DNA of 64,000 nt from Capsaspora owczarzaki ATCC 30864. Lineage: Eukaryota; Opisthokonta; Filasterea. Both the position numbers and the translations under genes were made by a program. The notes under the pieces were generated by a model. It saw only the letters and a list, made by a program, of their open reading frames with translations. It was not told the DNA's origin and did no database searches. The stretch is taken from positions 280,549-344,548 of the forward strand of contig NW_011887306.1 of NCBI RefSeq assembly GCF_000151315.2, read 5' to 3'. This document shows positions 35,741 through 47,945 of the stretch, in pieces (within the stretch, counting starts at the first letter, position 1; every line of letters begins with the position of its first letter).

Positions 35741-37206
35741 ACGAGCGTTGTGAAACAGGGGTTGGCGACATCACGCCGACGTCATGGAGGTTTCATTTTT
35801 AGCCTTCTCCATTTCCTTTTTTTGAAACAAACGCCGACAACAGCCTTTCATTCAATGTTATGACGACCGATTGCGCCTGCTGAAACTCACCATCTGACAA
35901 AATACATGCTGTTGTTGTTTGGTCTTGTGCGTGTGACATTTTACCGACCTCCACACACAGCCGAGAGGGACGCGTTGACGGCCAGCAAGGACAACCTCAA
36001 ATTCCTGGCGTTCGACACGACCAGCGGTCCCATGCACGCGGATGCCTTCCTGGATTATGGTGGCCGTGGCGGCTGGGTAAGTTTTGGCTTTCTTTTTTCT
36101 TTTTGTCAACGTGGCATGGTGTGGGGCGGGGGTGTGTATCTGTATTGTTCTGAACAACTCGACAACCGTGTCGTTTTGTTTTGGTTTTGGTGTCAACTGA
36201 CCATCTTCCTCCATTCTTCTCTGACACACTTCTCTTGCTATTGCAGCGCTACAGCTGGCGCATGGCCCTCATGAGCGGGCAAGGCATGCTGGCGATGGCG
36301 GATGCAACCAAGCCCGCCTCGCTTGCCAACTTGCGCCTGGAGCTCGACAGCATTACCAACATGCGCTACCGCATGTGGGACTCTGAAAGCATCAACTCGA
36401 CCACGCCTCTTTGCCTGCTGATTGCCAACGCCGACCAGCCCGAGGCCGTGGCGACTCGGACCATCATCCGCGAGCTTGGCATTGCCGACAGCTTTGCTCG
36501 CCGTGGCGTTGCCGTGTTTGCGCTTCGCGGCTCGATTGCGTATCAGCCTGCCGGTCAGAACGACGCAGCGCTGACGCAGGCCCTGCAGTGGCTGAAGGTT
36601 GGCATGGACGCTGTGCGCCGATCCCGCATGGATGACAGGAAGCGCGGCAAGTCCAAGAAGGGTTCGATCAAGGTCGCGCTGTACGACGAGGAGGAGCTGG
36701 AGGCCGAGCCCGCGCCCGCGCCACTCTCCATCTTTGACAAGGTGGCCAACTTCTTCTCCAAGTCACCCGAAAAGCCCACCGTGACCAAGAAGCAGAGCGG
36801 CGCTCAGACATACGATCTTGGCCTCGTGTTCAGTGGCGCCGGCCAAAATGTCTCCCAGCATCTGAGGGCCGAGTACGCTGCAACCCCGGCGCCAGTCAAT
36901 GAGGACGAGAAGGAGAAGCCGAAGCCTGCCGAGGAGAGCCTCGAGGACTTGTTTGAGAAGTTGACAAAGTCGTCCGAAGTCGCCAATGAAGCCGCTATCG
37001 CCGTTGAGCCGGCGGACGAGGTCCCCAAGCCGGCTGACACGACCGATTCGGATTCTGGCATTGGCGAGGATCAAGCACTGGTGCTGGCCGTGGCGGTTGC
37101 GACCAAAGAGCTCGAAGTGACTCTGCCAAAGCCCGAGGTTGTTCAGCAGCTCACCTCGTTTGATGTGGCTCTGGGTACTGCCCCGATTGTTCCGGCTGCC
37201 GTGTAA
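35366..37206 (+). CDS. Arf-like protein lacking canonical GTP-binding motifs
   Basis: Exons 35366-35471, 35599-35679, 35961-36076 and 36247-37206, 420 residues. The central ~200 residues track an Arf/Arl small GTPase in order: KFLAFDTTSG where Arf has its WDxGGQ strand, RYSWRMALMSGQGMLAMAD for the RPLWRHYF..GLIFVVD helix and strand, LRLELDSI, CLLIANADQPEAV for the NKQDLP loop, and ALQWLKVGMDAV for the final helix. The P-loop position (ILTFGDLATQQPFF) has no GxxxxGK[S/T], and NKxD reads NADQ, so GTP binding looks lost. A basic stretch (RKRGKSKKGS) and a ~170-residue acidic, Pro/Ala-rich tail follow. It is either a pseudo-GTPase adaptor or a very divergent family; function unknown. Intron 2 carries a GT microsatellite (35701-35736). 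Confidence 0.65.
35701..35736. repeat. (GT)n microsatellite
   Basis: Eighteen GT units within intron 2 of the Arf-like gene. Confidence 0.95.
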
Positions 37207-37610
37207 CCAGAGATTCTGTTCCCGGGACAATTATTGAGCGATTGAAAAGACCAAAAAGAAAAACAAAGAAATGAAAAAGGAAAAGAGAAAAACCAAATAA
37301 GAAATTTACAGCTTGATTTGTCGGACTTGCATTGTTCTGTCCAAAAGATTTGAAAAGACATGTAATCGGAAAATACAACACACGTGAATGCATGACCATT
37401 GTTCCCTCCATACTTTGCTCAGCAATGCCAAAACATGTTTGCAAAAGCGCGCTCACAGTCAATTTTTGGTTTGTTTTTTGTTGGGCGAGTTTCTAAATGC
37501 GATGATCAATGATCACGACGGATGCATGTGCAAATGCCACACTGTATTATGCTCAATGTGTCTCAGTTCCCAATTCTCAGTCTGTCTCAGTATCTCTTTG
37601 GTTTTGTCCA

Positions 37611-40146
37611 ATGCTGGCTCGATTCCATGCGACGAGTCGCTCTGCCGTCGCATTGACTGCTAATGCCGCTGCTTCTACGACGACGACCACTATTGCTGCT
37701 ACTAATGCTGCTGCTGGTACTTCCAAGTTGATCAGCAGTGCGCTTCCAGCACAGACTCCATCTCAATCTCAGTCCATTCCAACCCTGCGTCAGGCCAAGG
37801 CGCAGTCCCACCTGCACTCTCAGTATCAAGCTCGATGGATCCACTCGCACAGTGCACCGCATCACCATCCAGCAGCAGCAGCAGCAGCAGCAGCAGCGCT
37901 CCGCGCGTACAACGCACTGACTCGCAGCGTCGCTCCACTGCTCAGTCCCGACAGCAACAGCAACAGTCATACTCGTAACGATCTCACTCCAAACACTCTC
38001 TCGTGGTACATTTGCGGTCCAACCGTGTACGACGAGGCGCATCTGGGCCACGCAAGGTACACAGACAAGTTTTCTCAGACGTACAAATGTGGAAATGGCG
38101 TCCACAGCTTGTTCCAACAGAATGATCATGCATGTGCAGCTGACAACGTATGCTATTTTCTCTCTTTCTCGTTCTTCCCCCATCCAATCTACAGCTGCTA
38201 TGTTCGGTTTGACATCATTCGCAGGATTCTCACCGATCGAGCCGGTCTGCGCGTCTTCCAACTGATGGGAATGACGGATATTGACGACAAGATCATTGCG
38301 AAAGCAGCCAGCACCAACAGGTCTCACTCTGAGGTGGCGCGTCAATTCGAAGAGAGCTTTGTCCAGGACATGGCTGTACTTGGTGTCCGTTCTTGTTCTT
38401 GTGCGTTGTGACAAACCTCTCGCTCGGTCCAAGCACCTCACACCCTTTTTGTGTGTGTGTGTGCGTGTGGATGTATCTTGCTCTTTGAAACAGGTTCGGC
38501 CGCCAGACGCCATTTCTCGCGTCACGGAAAGCATTCCGGCTATTCAGCAGTTCATTACCAACATTATCGAGCGCGGGTTTGGGTATACCGCGAGTGACGG
38601 AAGCGTCTACTTTGACACGCAAGCGTTCGGCAGTCGCTACGGCAAACTCCGACCGAGTGCTACCGCCGACAAGTCGAGCGCAGAAGCGACCGAGCCTGCC
38701 GACAGCAACAAGCGCTCGCCCCGCGATTTTGCACTCTGGAAAGCAACAAAGTCTGCAAGTGAACCCGGGTACCCCTCGCCCTTCTCCCAAGGGCTCGGGC
38801 GTCCAGGCTGGCATATTGAATGCTCTGCCATGTGCAGGTATGGGAGTTTTTGGTAGTTGTCAGGGACGAACTTTTGTCATGTTGCTGAGATTCAGCTTTT
38901 TTTTTTTTGTTTTTGTTTGTGTTTTTTTGATTTTTTTTCTGCCATCATGATTGCAGCGCTGTCTTTGGACAGCATCTTGACATCCACTCTGGTGGAATCG
39001 ATCTGCTCTTTCCCCACCACGAAAACGAGATTGCACAATGCGAAGCGCATCACGGGGTGGATCAATGGGCCCACCATTTCTGGCACACTGGTACCGCTCG
39101 ACGTCGTTCACTCTGGCAATGTACTTCCGAGTGTACTAGACACTGGTCGCTCACTCCATGCCCTTCTCGCTGTGTCCTAGGTCACTTGCTCATCAACAAG
39201 GAAAAAATGTCCAAGAGCTTGAACAATTTTGTCACCATCAAAGTACGCACACACGCTTGCACTGCCGCAGAGCTCGTCTCGTCTTTGTACTCACGCACCG
39301 ACTCTACAGGACTTCCTCCGCAGCTACACTTCCAACCAGTTTCGTCTCTTTTGCTTGTTGACAAACTATCGACAGTCCGTCCATTTTGACGACAAAACCA
39401 TGCAAGGAGCCATAGCGCTGGAGCGTAAACTCGCTCAGTTTGGTGCCGTGTTGCAGACTGCTGGGGCTACCGGAGTGGCTTGGGACAGCCCGGCTACGCG
39501 CGCCTGGGGCACTTCCGAGGTGGCTTTGCGAGATCGGTGCGTGTTCTTTGCCAAGAAATGTTGTTGTGCCAGTCTTTGTGTTTTTTTGGAAAGCTTACCT
39601 GTTCTCCTGTTGCTTCTTTGGACAGAATCCTGACCTTTGAAGCAACGGTGGATGCCGCCCTCTGCAATGACTTTGACACGTCAACCGCAATGCAAGCGGC
39701 GATGACACTGGTGCACCACACCTATCTCTATCTCGATGCAGTACAAGGCCAGCAACCGAACAAGCTATTAGTAGGCAGTGTGGCGCGAGGCATCGATGGC
39801 CTACTCGTCTTGTTCGGATGCCAGTCTCTATTGTCGTCCCCGACAACAGCCGCGTCGGGGGCCGAGGCAGCGGCCCTGGCGTCTGCGTTTGCCGATTTCC
39901 GAGCGCAAGTCCGCAAAGTCGCAATGGCCAATCCTAAAGCAAACAAAGAGTTGTTCCAGCTTTGCGATCAAGCGCGAGCAGAGACATTCCCCAAGCTGGG
40001 CTTTGAGTTGCAGGTATGTCAAAGAGTTGCTTGACTCGATTGCTGCGCTTCGCTTTGTTGTTTCGCTGTCTCACAAATTGTTGGGAGTACTGCAGGACAA
40101 CAAGTCAGGGTGGCTGCTTTCCAAGCTCGCCAAGGCGCAACCGTGA
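37611..40146 (+). CDS. CARS2: Cysteinyl-tRNA synthetase, probably mitochondrial
   Basis: Eight exons: 37611-38056, 38195-38384, 38494-38837, 38957-39090, 39181-39242, 39310-39536, 39626-40013 and 40096-40146; 613 residues with all phases consistent. Class I signatures are present: [17 protein letters not shown] (HIGH-type), [24 protein letters not shown], the zinc-ligand region [18 protein letters not shown] and KMSKSLNNF. It charges tRNA-Cys with cysteine. The first ~125 residues are Ala/Ser/Thr/Gln-rich with an early basic [15 protein letters not shown], which fits a mitochondrial presequence; the compact size also suits the CARS2 type rather than the longer cytosolic enzyme. A CAG/Ala repeat sits near 37870-37897. 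Confidence 0.93.
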
Positions 40147-40299
40147 TCGTCCAATACATTCAAACGAATAAATGTTGTTCAAGTTTTTCCTTACAATTGA
40201 CATCACACAAATCAAACACACACACCCACCACATACACACACCCACCACACACACATACACACCACACACACAAAACCGCGCTCAAGAAGAAAAAAAAT
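40147..40299. repeat. (CA)-rich convergent 3' spacer
   Basis: The 153 bp between the CysRS stop and the OCA2-like stop contain irregular CACA/CCACA repeats at about 40203-40275. No gene. Confidence 0.7.
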
Positions 40300-43200
40300 T
40301 TACTGCCAGCCGAGCCAGCTGTGTGCAATCAGCAGGTAAATTGTCGCGACGACGAGAGAAACAATCATGATGGGGAAGCCCGTCTTGAAAAAGTTCAAGA
40401 ACGAGATTGGATAGCCGTGCTGCTCGCTTAGACCAGCGCACACAACGTTTGCAGAGGCGCCAATCAGTGTTCCGTTGCCACCAAGACACGCGCCAAACGC
40501 AAGTGCCCAGACCAGCGGCCCAAGAGGGAGGCCAACATCCGGATCTGTTGCGAGGTTGGTAACCACGGGGATCTGACAGAGGGGAATCAAAAAAAGAAGA
40601 GAGAGAGAGAAAAAGTGTGAGAATGGCATGCAACCAACAATCCTTTCTTCCACCAGCCAAAACAAACACTTACCATTGCGGTGGTGAAGGGAATGTTGTC
40701 AATAAAGGCAGAGGCCAGGCCAGAGACCCACAGAATAATGATGATGGCGACGGTCAGGCGGCTATCAGGATCGACCGACTTGATCAAAGTAGCCGTTTGG
40801 TCGCCGATAAAAGTGATGAGACCGAGCTCGGAAAGGCCCTCCATTAGAATGAAAAGTGCCGCAAAGAAAAGAAGCGTGCCCCATTCGACCTTGGCGAGAA
40901 TGTGCTCCATGTCGAGGTTGTTGGACAAGAGAAGCAGAGCCAACGCGCCAAGGATGGCAATCCAGCCCAAATCAAGGTGAATCTCGGGGAGCGAGTGCAG
41001 GAAGAAGAACAGGATGGAGATGCCGAGGACCAGGCACGAGTTGATAAACAGCGGAAAATTCCGCACCTTGTACTGCGCTTCCAGTTGCTTCGTGTTGATT
41101 TCCCACTGACCCATATCTTCTTGAGATGCGCGAGCCAAGTACTCGTTCAGCTGCGTGCGGACGGAATGGTTGAGACACATCAGGCGGTGAGCATGAGGTG
41201 CGAGACAAACAAGCACACAAGCACACGAGCACACAACCAAACAAACAAACAAACAAACAAATTCAACAGTTCGACTCAAACTGGAATCCCGACATACCTC
41301 AAGAACCTTCTTGTCCAAAAGCTCGCGAACGTGGCTTTCTTCGTGAGAAGACGCTCCAGAGACGTGGGCTGCTGCTCGACGCCAAATCACAATCTCGCGC
41401 TTGAGCTCGGCGACCTCGGGCGAATCGTTCACCTCGAGGTTTTTGTGTCGGTACATGAAGCGCAGCATGCCATAGCACGCTGCGGTGACGAAAATGACGC
41501 CGACCATCATGTGCAGGGTGAAATTGGTAAAGTTGATGCCATTGTCGCTCATCTGCTTGTTGGCCACAATCAAGACATTCGGCGGATCACCGACAGCCGT
41601 TGCTGTGAAACAACAATGGTGCGAATTACCGGACAGGAATGGACACGCAGTGAGCGACAAATGACATCATCAAACCACCAGCATCTAGTACAACGCTCGG
41701 TACCTGTGCCTCCAATGTTGGAAAAGAGCACTTGAGCGATCAACACAGGAAGGGGATCGAGATTCAGCACTTCGCAAAGACTGTCGACAAATCAACAACA
41801 ACGTGCAGAAATGAGAGCAAGAAAATCAACGAAATGATTGTACTGTAGTTCGACAAGCCCCCTCCCGGCTTACCGAATGCAAACGGGCGTCATGATCAGA
41901 ATAGTAGTGACGTTATCCTGTGCAATGGCAAACACGGAACAGAGCCGCCTCCCCACCATGAGTGACATGCATTTTTCACCCAAACATGCAGTCTGGCAAC
42001 ACCGTACCAAAAAGGCAGACACGATGGTCGAGAACATGCAGAGCATGGTGACAAGATACCAAACTTTGCCTTTCGAGAACTTGTACGCCTGGAAAAGCCG
42101 AAAGAGAGAGTGTGAGAGTGAGCACAAGACAATCGAGACATCACCAAGACACCAGACACTCTTTCAGCTGACCTTGACTGCGGCGTACTCGAAAAATCCA
42201 GTTTCGGAAAAAATGCCCACCATGGTCATCTGAGACAAAACAAAATGTGAGAGAAGAGCCTGGCAGCGGACATGAATGGACATCATTTAGGTACGTTACC
42301 ATGCCGAACAAGAGGCAAACGGTCTCGTAGTCAATCCAAGCCACAATCACCGTCAAAGCAGGTCGCTTGTTCAAGATTGCGAGAATGCCGAGCGTAAAGA
42401 AGCTGCCAAACATGGCGGCAAGAGTGCGATGAATGATTTCAAAGATGATCAGCACGTACACTCCGAGCAGGATGGTAGCGGCGAAGGCCACCTGTCGCAA
42501 TAAGAAGCAAAGTGAGTTCCAGCTCAAAGAGAATAAAAAAACGAAAAGCCCGCAAAGAAATGGCACAGGCAAGAGCAAAAAACCCGCCCCCCCAAAAAAA
42601 CCAAACACCCCCCCTCGTTACCTGGAAATGAATGAAATAAGGATGACCAATAACCTTGACAGAAACCGCAACTGGAAGAGGAGAGTCCGTTCCAATCACC
42701 AGCCGAAGCGCATCGACACTTCCAGTCACCTCGAATTCATGCTCCTTGTCCACGTTGATGAACGTGTCGCCGCTCGTCTCGGCCGTGGAAACATTCACAA
42801 CCCACTTTGTATCTGCCAAGGACCATACTCCTTCTGAAAAGCCCCATAAATGAAACGTGACGGTGAACAGCTCGTCCGGAGAGTGCTGGCCAGGTTGCGC
42901 GATGAGATGGACTCCAATAACGTCGTAAGGGTCCGAGACGCTAATGTTGTGATCTAAACCAAAGCACAAGTCATCGATGCAAGAAAAACAATAGGTGAGC
43001 CGAGCACAGGTGAGCGATACCATTGGACCACCCTGTTCAACCCAAAAACAAAACAAAAACGCTTTACGTACAAGCTGAGGTGTTGGAGGAAATGGCATAC
43101 ATCGGGGAGGACTCGGACATTTCGTCATTGGCAGTAAAGATGACGGCGGCAGCAATAAAGCAGCCTAGTAGGATGATGGTCTTGAGTGCGGATGCCCAGC

Positions 43201-44380
43201 GGGAGCCGCCGTGCTTGGTGCCGTGGCCGCCGCCGCTTCCAGCATGGCCACCGGCGCCGTGGCCGCCTGGAGGCTTTTTCGCAGCGACGGGACCTTCCGA
43301 GACCTCGCCGACTGTGCCACCAAGATAGGCCATGGCCATGCCGTTCATGCTATGCGCGTTCGCGTTGGTAGGAGCGTGGCTTGTGCCTGGGCGCAGCAGC
43401 GGAGTGTTGTCGTCGTCGTCGTTGTCGGCTCCCGTCCCTTCGCCAAGGAAGCGAGTGGAGCTGATGCGGCCTCCGGTGCGACTGACCGTACGCTGCTGCT
43501 GCTGCTGGGACACGCTCCCATATCCCGACGACGTCTTGAACGTGGTGGATCGGTTCAAGCCTCGCTCGCCGTCGTCCAAGTCCTCGTCCGAGTTGGCACG
43601 GTCTCGCCATGTATTGCCCACCATGGCCGACGCCGCGGCATTTGCGTTGGCAATGTTTGTCGCTGACGAGCCAAAGCTGATCGCAATGCTGTCGTTGAGC
43701 GGGTCGTACGCCTCTGCGAGCGCGCCAGTAGTAGCAGTAGCAGCAGTCGTGCCATCCATGATAAAGTTGTTGGCGAACGGAGATGAGGTCGCGTCCGCAG
43801 CCGCAGCCGCAGCAGTACCAGTAGTAGTAGTAGTAGTCGTCGTCATAGTAGTAGCAGTAGCACCACCACTGGCCGGTGTCTGGAAGGACGGCCGCTTCTT
43901 GAGATTGGCCACCTTGCGTCTCACTCCCGCGGGCGACGACGCAGTGAGTGATGACGGCGACGGTCTCCCGTTGAGCTCTTCCTGTTGCTGCTGCTGCTGC
44001 TGCTCAATGTTCAATGCTGCTGCTGCTGATGATGATGGTGGTGGCTGGTGCTGCTGAAGCGGTTGCACGGGTCGCTGCTGCTCAGGTGTCACACTCGTGA
44101 TCCTTGCAGAAGCCGCATTGCTCGGATTGGCAGCCAATGATGATGATGATGTACTACTACTACTACTACTACTACTATGGCCACTGACAGTGAAGCTATT
44201 GCTGCTGCCCTGAGGTTGAGCCTGCTGCTGCTGCTGGTGGTGGTGATGGTGGCGAGAGTGTTGGTGCAGCGGTGAGATTGGATCAAATTCGTCCAATTCG
44301 CCATTCTCATTCTCCGATGAGACTGCTGCTGCTGCTGCTGCTGCTGCTCCGGATGCCGCTGAATGGGGATCGGTCGACAT
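40300..44380 (-). CDS. OCA2: OCA2 (P protein)-like anion/proton transporter, ArsB/NhaD superfamily
   Basis: Ten exons: 44380-43072, 42953-42622, 42491-42300, 42229-42173, 42088-42008, 41917-41874, 41780-41704, 41602-41298, 41150-40674, 40572-40300; 1,048 residues. The first ~400 residues are low complexity (Ala, His, Gln, Ser), followed by one membrane segment, an extracytoplasmic beta-rich domain like that of P protein, then the ion-transporter core. Landmarks match OCA2: [58 protein letters not shown] and [12 protein letters not shown]. In animals OCA2 sits in melanosome membranes and raises lumenal pH; here an acidic-organelle ion transporter is the safe reading. The 5' flank is the 1.3-kb divergent region with the phospholipase B-like gene. 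Confidence 0.93.
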
Positions 44381-44989
44381 TTCTGGTTGTGTTTGTCGTC
44401 GCTCTAATCCGCGGTGGGGGGTGCAGGCTGAGGTGGGAGCGACTTTGAAAAAACAAAGAAAAGAAGAGAAGAGGTCACGCTGCTGCTGCTGGAGAGCGCT
44501 TTGTTGTTTGGCTCGAGTTCAGAATGGACGCGATGGTATCACAAGGAAAATAAAAAAGACAAGTTGAAGATTAAAAAGGACTGCTGATTGATTGGAAAGC
44601 ATCACAAGACCGTTAGCGGAGCAAATAAATAAATCAATGGGCATAAAAGGGAATTGAAAGAGAAGGAAATGGATGATGCATGCTAATGGAAATTCAGAAT
44701 GATGGTCTATGACAGAGCATACGGAAAACAAAGCCCCCTCCCCAAGAATGGGGGATCAAATGCCACCAAAGGATTGCAGAAAGAAGGGAGAAAGAAGAGA
44801 GAAAGGGAGAGTTGTCAAAATATCGAATGGAACGCTTCACGCGTATTGGCTCGTCTTCCTGTATTGCTTGCTGACTGACACTTTGCTTGCTTGCTTGCTC
44901 ACTCAGCAATAAATACATGCACTACTAATGCATGATCATTGATGATCTTCGTTTTCTTCCAAAATCGCAAACCAAACTCGTGTCAGTCC

Positions 44990-45031
<42 letters not shown>

Positions 45032-45684
45032 CCTTTCAAGTTAGTAGTGTTTTCCATTTGCTTTGTCGCTCGTTATGAAGAATCAGACAAAACACGTCAA
45101 CATTGAAGCGCAAGTCTGAACACGTCTGAACTTCCGACAACAGGCCGGTGAAAAAGTGGCTGAAAAGTGAATAAGGAAGAAGAAGAGGAAGAAGGAGGGA
45201 AGGTCACGAATTCATTACTGCAGCACTCAAATGTCACTTGACCGCTCGCCTATGAAATGACCATGAGTATATGCAGAGACAGAGAGAGACAGAGAGAGAG
45301 AAGAGGACGACTGCTTGAGACTCGGGGCGCAAGTCCATTTCATTGAGTTCGAGCTATCCATGGCACAGGACCAGATCACAGAGTCGAAGGGAAAAGGGAG
45401 ATGGAAACGAAAAAGCCACTTGATGCGAAATCAGTCATGATGGTCACAGCCAAAACTCAAAGCCACGATCCTACCGACGAGAGAGATGGATCATTGAGAG
45501 CCGAGCATTGTTTGGGGTGTGTGTGGTGATGGTCGTGATGGTGGTGGTGCTTTGGTTGTGATCTTTGAATCAAAGCGCGCGGTTTCAATACGTGTTACTT
45601 GTATTGCGGTTTGTCGACTCTCACTTGCTACTACTTGCTTTGTTTGCTGCTGTGCTTCAGGGTCCGCTGATATCCACACATACA
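44381..45684. promoter_or_regulatory. Divergent intergenic region with T39 tract
   Basis: 1.3 kb between the starts of the OCA2-like (-) and phospholipase B-like (+) genes. It contains T39 at 44993-45031, a GA/CA-rich patch near 45276-45300 and no convincing ORF. It must hold both promoters. Confidence 0.55.
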
Positions 45685-47825
45685 ATGACTCGTCAAGCAC
45701 TCGGTTGGATGGCCCTGGTGGCTGTCGTCCTCGCTGCTGCTGCTGCTGCTGCGACGGCAAACGCACTGCCGACACCAAACGCCGCGCAACTCCAAGCCAC
45801 CGTCTACATCAAGAACGGCCAGGCATCCCTCTCGATGGGCGTCCTGGACCCTTCTGGCGCTGCATACGGCACCTTTGAAGACGGCCTGATGACGACCGGC
45901 TGGGGCGTCTTTGAAGTCAAGACCAACTCGGCCTTCAAGGACGCCGAGCAGCTCTACGCCGCCGGTTTCCTCGAGGGAGCGCTCACGTACAACCGCATCT
46001 ACGACCACTACCAAAACATGTTCACCTACTTTTTCCCGAACGCCTCCGACCCGTCCGTCCAGCTGTACCGCAACTGGTTCAACCAGCAGGATGCTTGGAC
46101 CCGCCGCAACGTCCAGCTCAACCCCCAGGTCTCGTTCTGGGTCCAGACCGGCTCCATCCTCGCCCAGTTTGATGGTCTTGTTGCTGGTTACAACGCTGTC
46201 GCTGCCTCGTCGCGCAAGCTCGACGTCTTTGCCTTCCAAGTCCTCAACGGCAACGGCGACATTCTCGACCTCATGAACGTGCTCCAGCCCTCCACTCGTC
46301 CCAGCTGGAACGATATGACTCCCCAGCAGGCTCAGCTTGAGGTGAGCTCGGCGGACTTTGCACCAGACCTGTGTTGTTTTGTGTTGTTTTGTGTTGTTTT
46401 GTGTTGTTTGTGTTGTTTTGTTCAGTGTTTTGCTTTCTTTTTGTGACTGACCTTTTTTCCGACTTTCTGCGTGTTTGACCCCCCCCCCATCTTCTCAGGC
46501 TTCTCGTCGCGGTCACTGCTCTGGCTTTATCAAGATGCTGCCCGGCTTTGAGGACATTTTGATCTCGCACTCGTCGTGGTTTACCTTCACTGCCACCAAC
46601 CGCATCTACAAGGTATTTTCACGCGTTTCCCCCACACCCCCTTTCCAGCAATGCACATCCATCTGCTTGTTTTTTGGTTTCTTTTTTAAATGTCACCCTC
46701 TCCTCACTTGTGTGGCTTGTAACATTCGCAGCACTACAACTTCCAACTCAACGATCAGGCGACTGCTGCCAAGCGCACCTCGTTCTCGAGCTACCCCGCA
46801 TACCTCTCGTCGCTCGACGACTTTTACATCATGGACTCGGGTCTCGTCATGATCCAAACCACCAACAACGTCTTCAACATGTCGCTGTACGATCTCGTTC
46901 GCCCCGAGTCGCTCCTTGCTTGGCAGCGCGTGCGCCTTGCCAACACCATGGCCCACGATGGTCGCGAATGGAGCCACATTGTTGCCCAGTTCAACTCTGG
47001 TGTAGGTTTTTCTGTTGTTGAATTGCAACATCAAAAAAACCGCTTTTTGGGGTTTTGTGGGTTGGCGCTCATTTTGTTTTCCCGCTTGGTCCTTTCTCTC
47101 ATTCTTTACTCTACTTACAGACCTACAACAACCAGTACATGGTCGTCACTCTCGACCAGATCAAGCTCGGCCAGGCCGTCCTCGACGGTGCGCTGTGGGT
47201 GGTTGAGCAAATCCCCGGCTATGTCGAGTCTGCCGACGTTACTCCCATCCTTCGCGCTGGCTATTTCTCGAGCTTCAACGTGCCCTTCTTTGAGCGCGTG
47301 TTCGACATGTCCGGATACCCCGCGATGGTCGCCAAGTACGGCGTCTCCTTCACCCACGACCTCGCTCCCCGCGCAGAGATTTTCCGCCGCGACAGCAACA
47401 CTGTCGTCGACTTTAGCAGCCTCAAGCAGCTGATGCGCTCCAACAGCTACAAGACCGATCCTTACTCGGGTGGCTCGCCCGCCAACGCCGTCTGCTCGCG
47501 CTACGATCTGATTGCCAACGGCGGTTCTCCCGACGGTTGCTACGACACCAAGGTACGTGAATTTTTTTGAGGGGTAGTTGAAGTGCATCAAAAAAAAAAA
47601 AAAAAAGACTAATCCTTGTTTTCCCCCACTTCGTCGCACAAAAAAACACAACAGGCGACCAACTACGCTCGTGCCCGCCTTCTCCAGGCTGATGCCCTCA
47701 ACGGCCCCACCACTGCCAACTCGACCCTCCCCGCCTACTCCTGGAGCGCCTTTGCCAACCTTCCCCACGTTGGCTTGCCAGAGACGTACAACTTTGACTT
47801 TATCACCGTCCAGCCTGCACTTTGA
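45685..47825 (+). CDS. PLBD2: Phospholipase B-like lysosomal hydrolase
   Basis: Five exons, 45685-46341, 46499-46612, 46732-47001, 47121-47552 and 47655-47825, all phase 0; 547 residues, the normal family size. A signal peptide with an Ala run ([20 protein letters not shown]) is followed by the PLBL fold: [14 protein letters not shown], the nucleophile-type Cys in [41 protein letters not shown], and [18 protein letters not shown] late [19 protein letters not shown] matches the family's receptor-like C-terminal block. Members are N-terminal-nucleophile hydrolases made as secreted or lysosomal proenzymes acting on phospholipids or N-acyl amides. It could equally be PLBD1-type; the symbol marks the family only. 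Confidence 0.92.
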
Positions 47826-47945
47826 GCAAGCCATTGTGTGATACTTGTTGATGTTCTTTTCTTTTTTTTTTTTTCATGTAATCAGAAAGTTCATTTTGTT
47901 TCACCTTTCAAGCTTCTTTCTTCGTTCCTTCACTCCACATTTACA

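Noticed and set aside
46372-46420. TTTTGTGTTG direct repeats as a regulatory element
   Set aside because: A short slippage-type repeat inside phospholipase B-like intron 1; nothing else supports a role.
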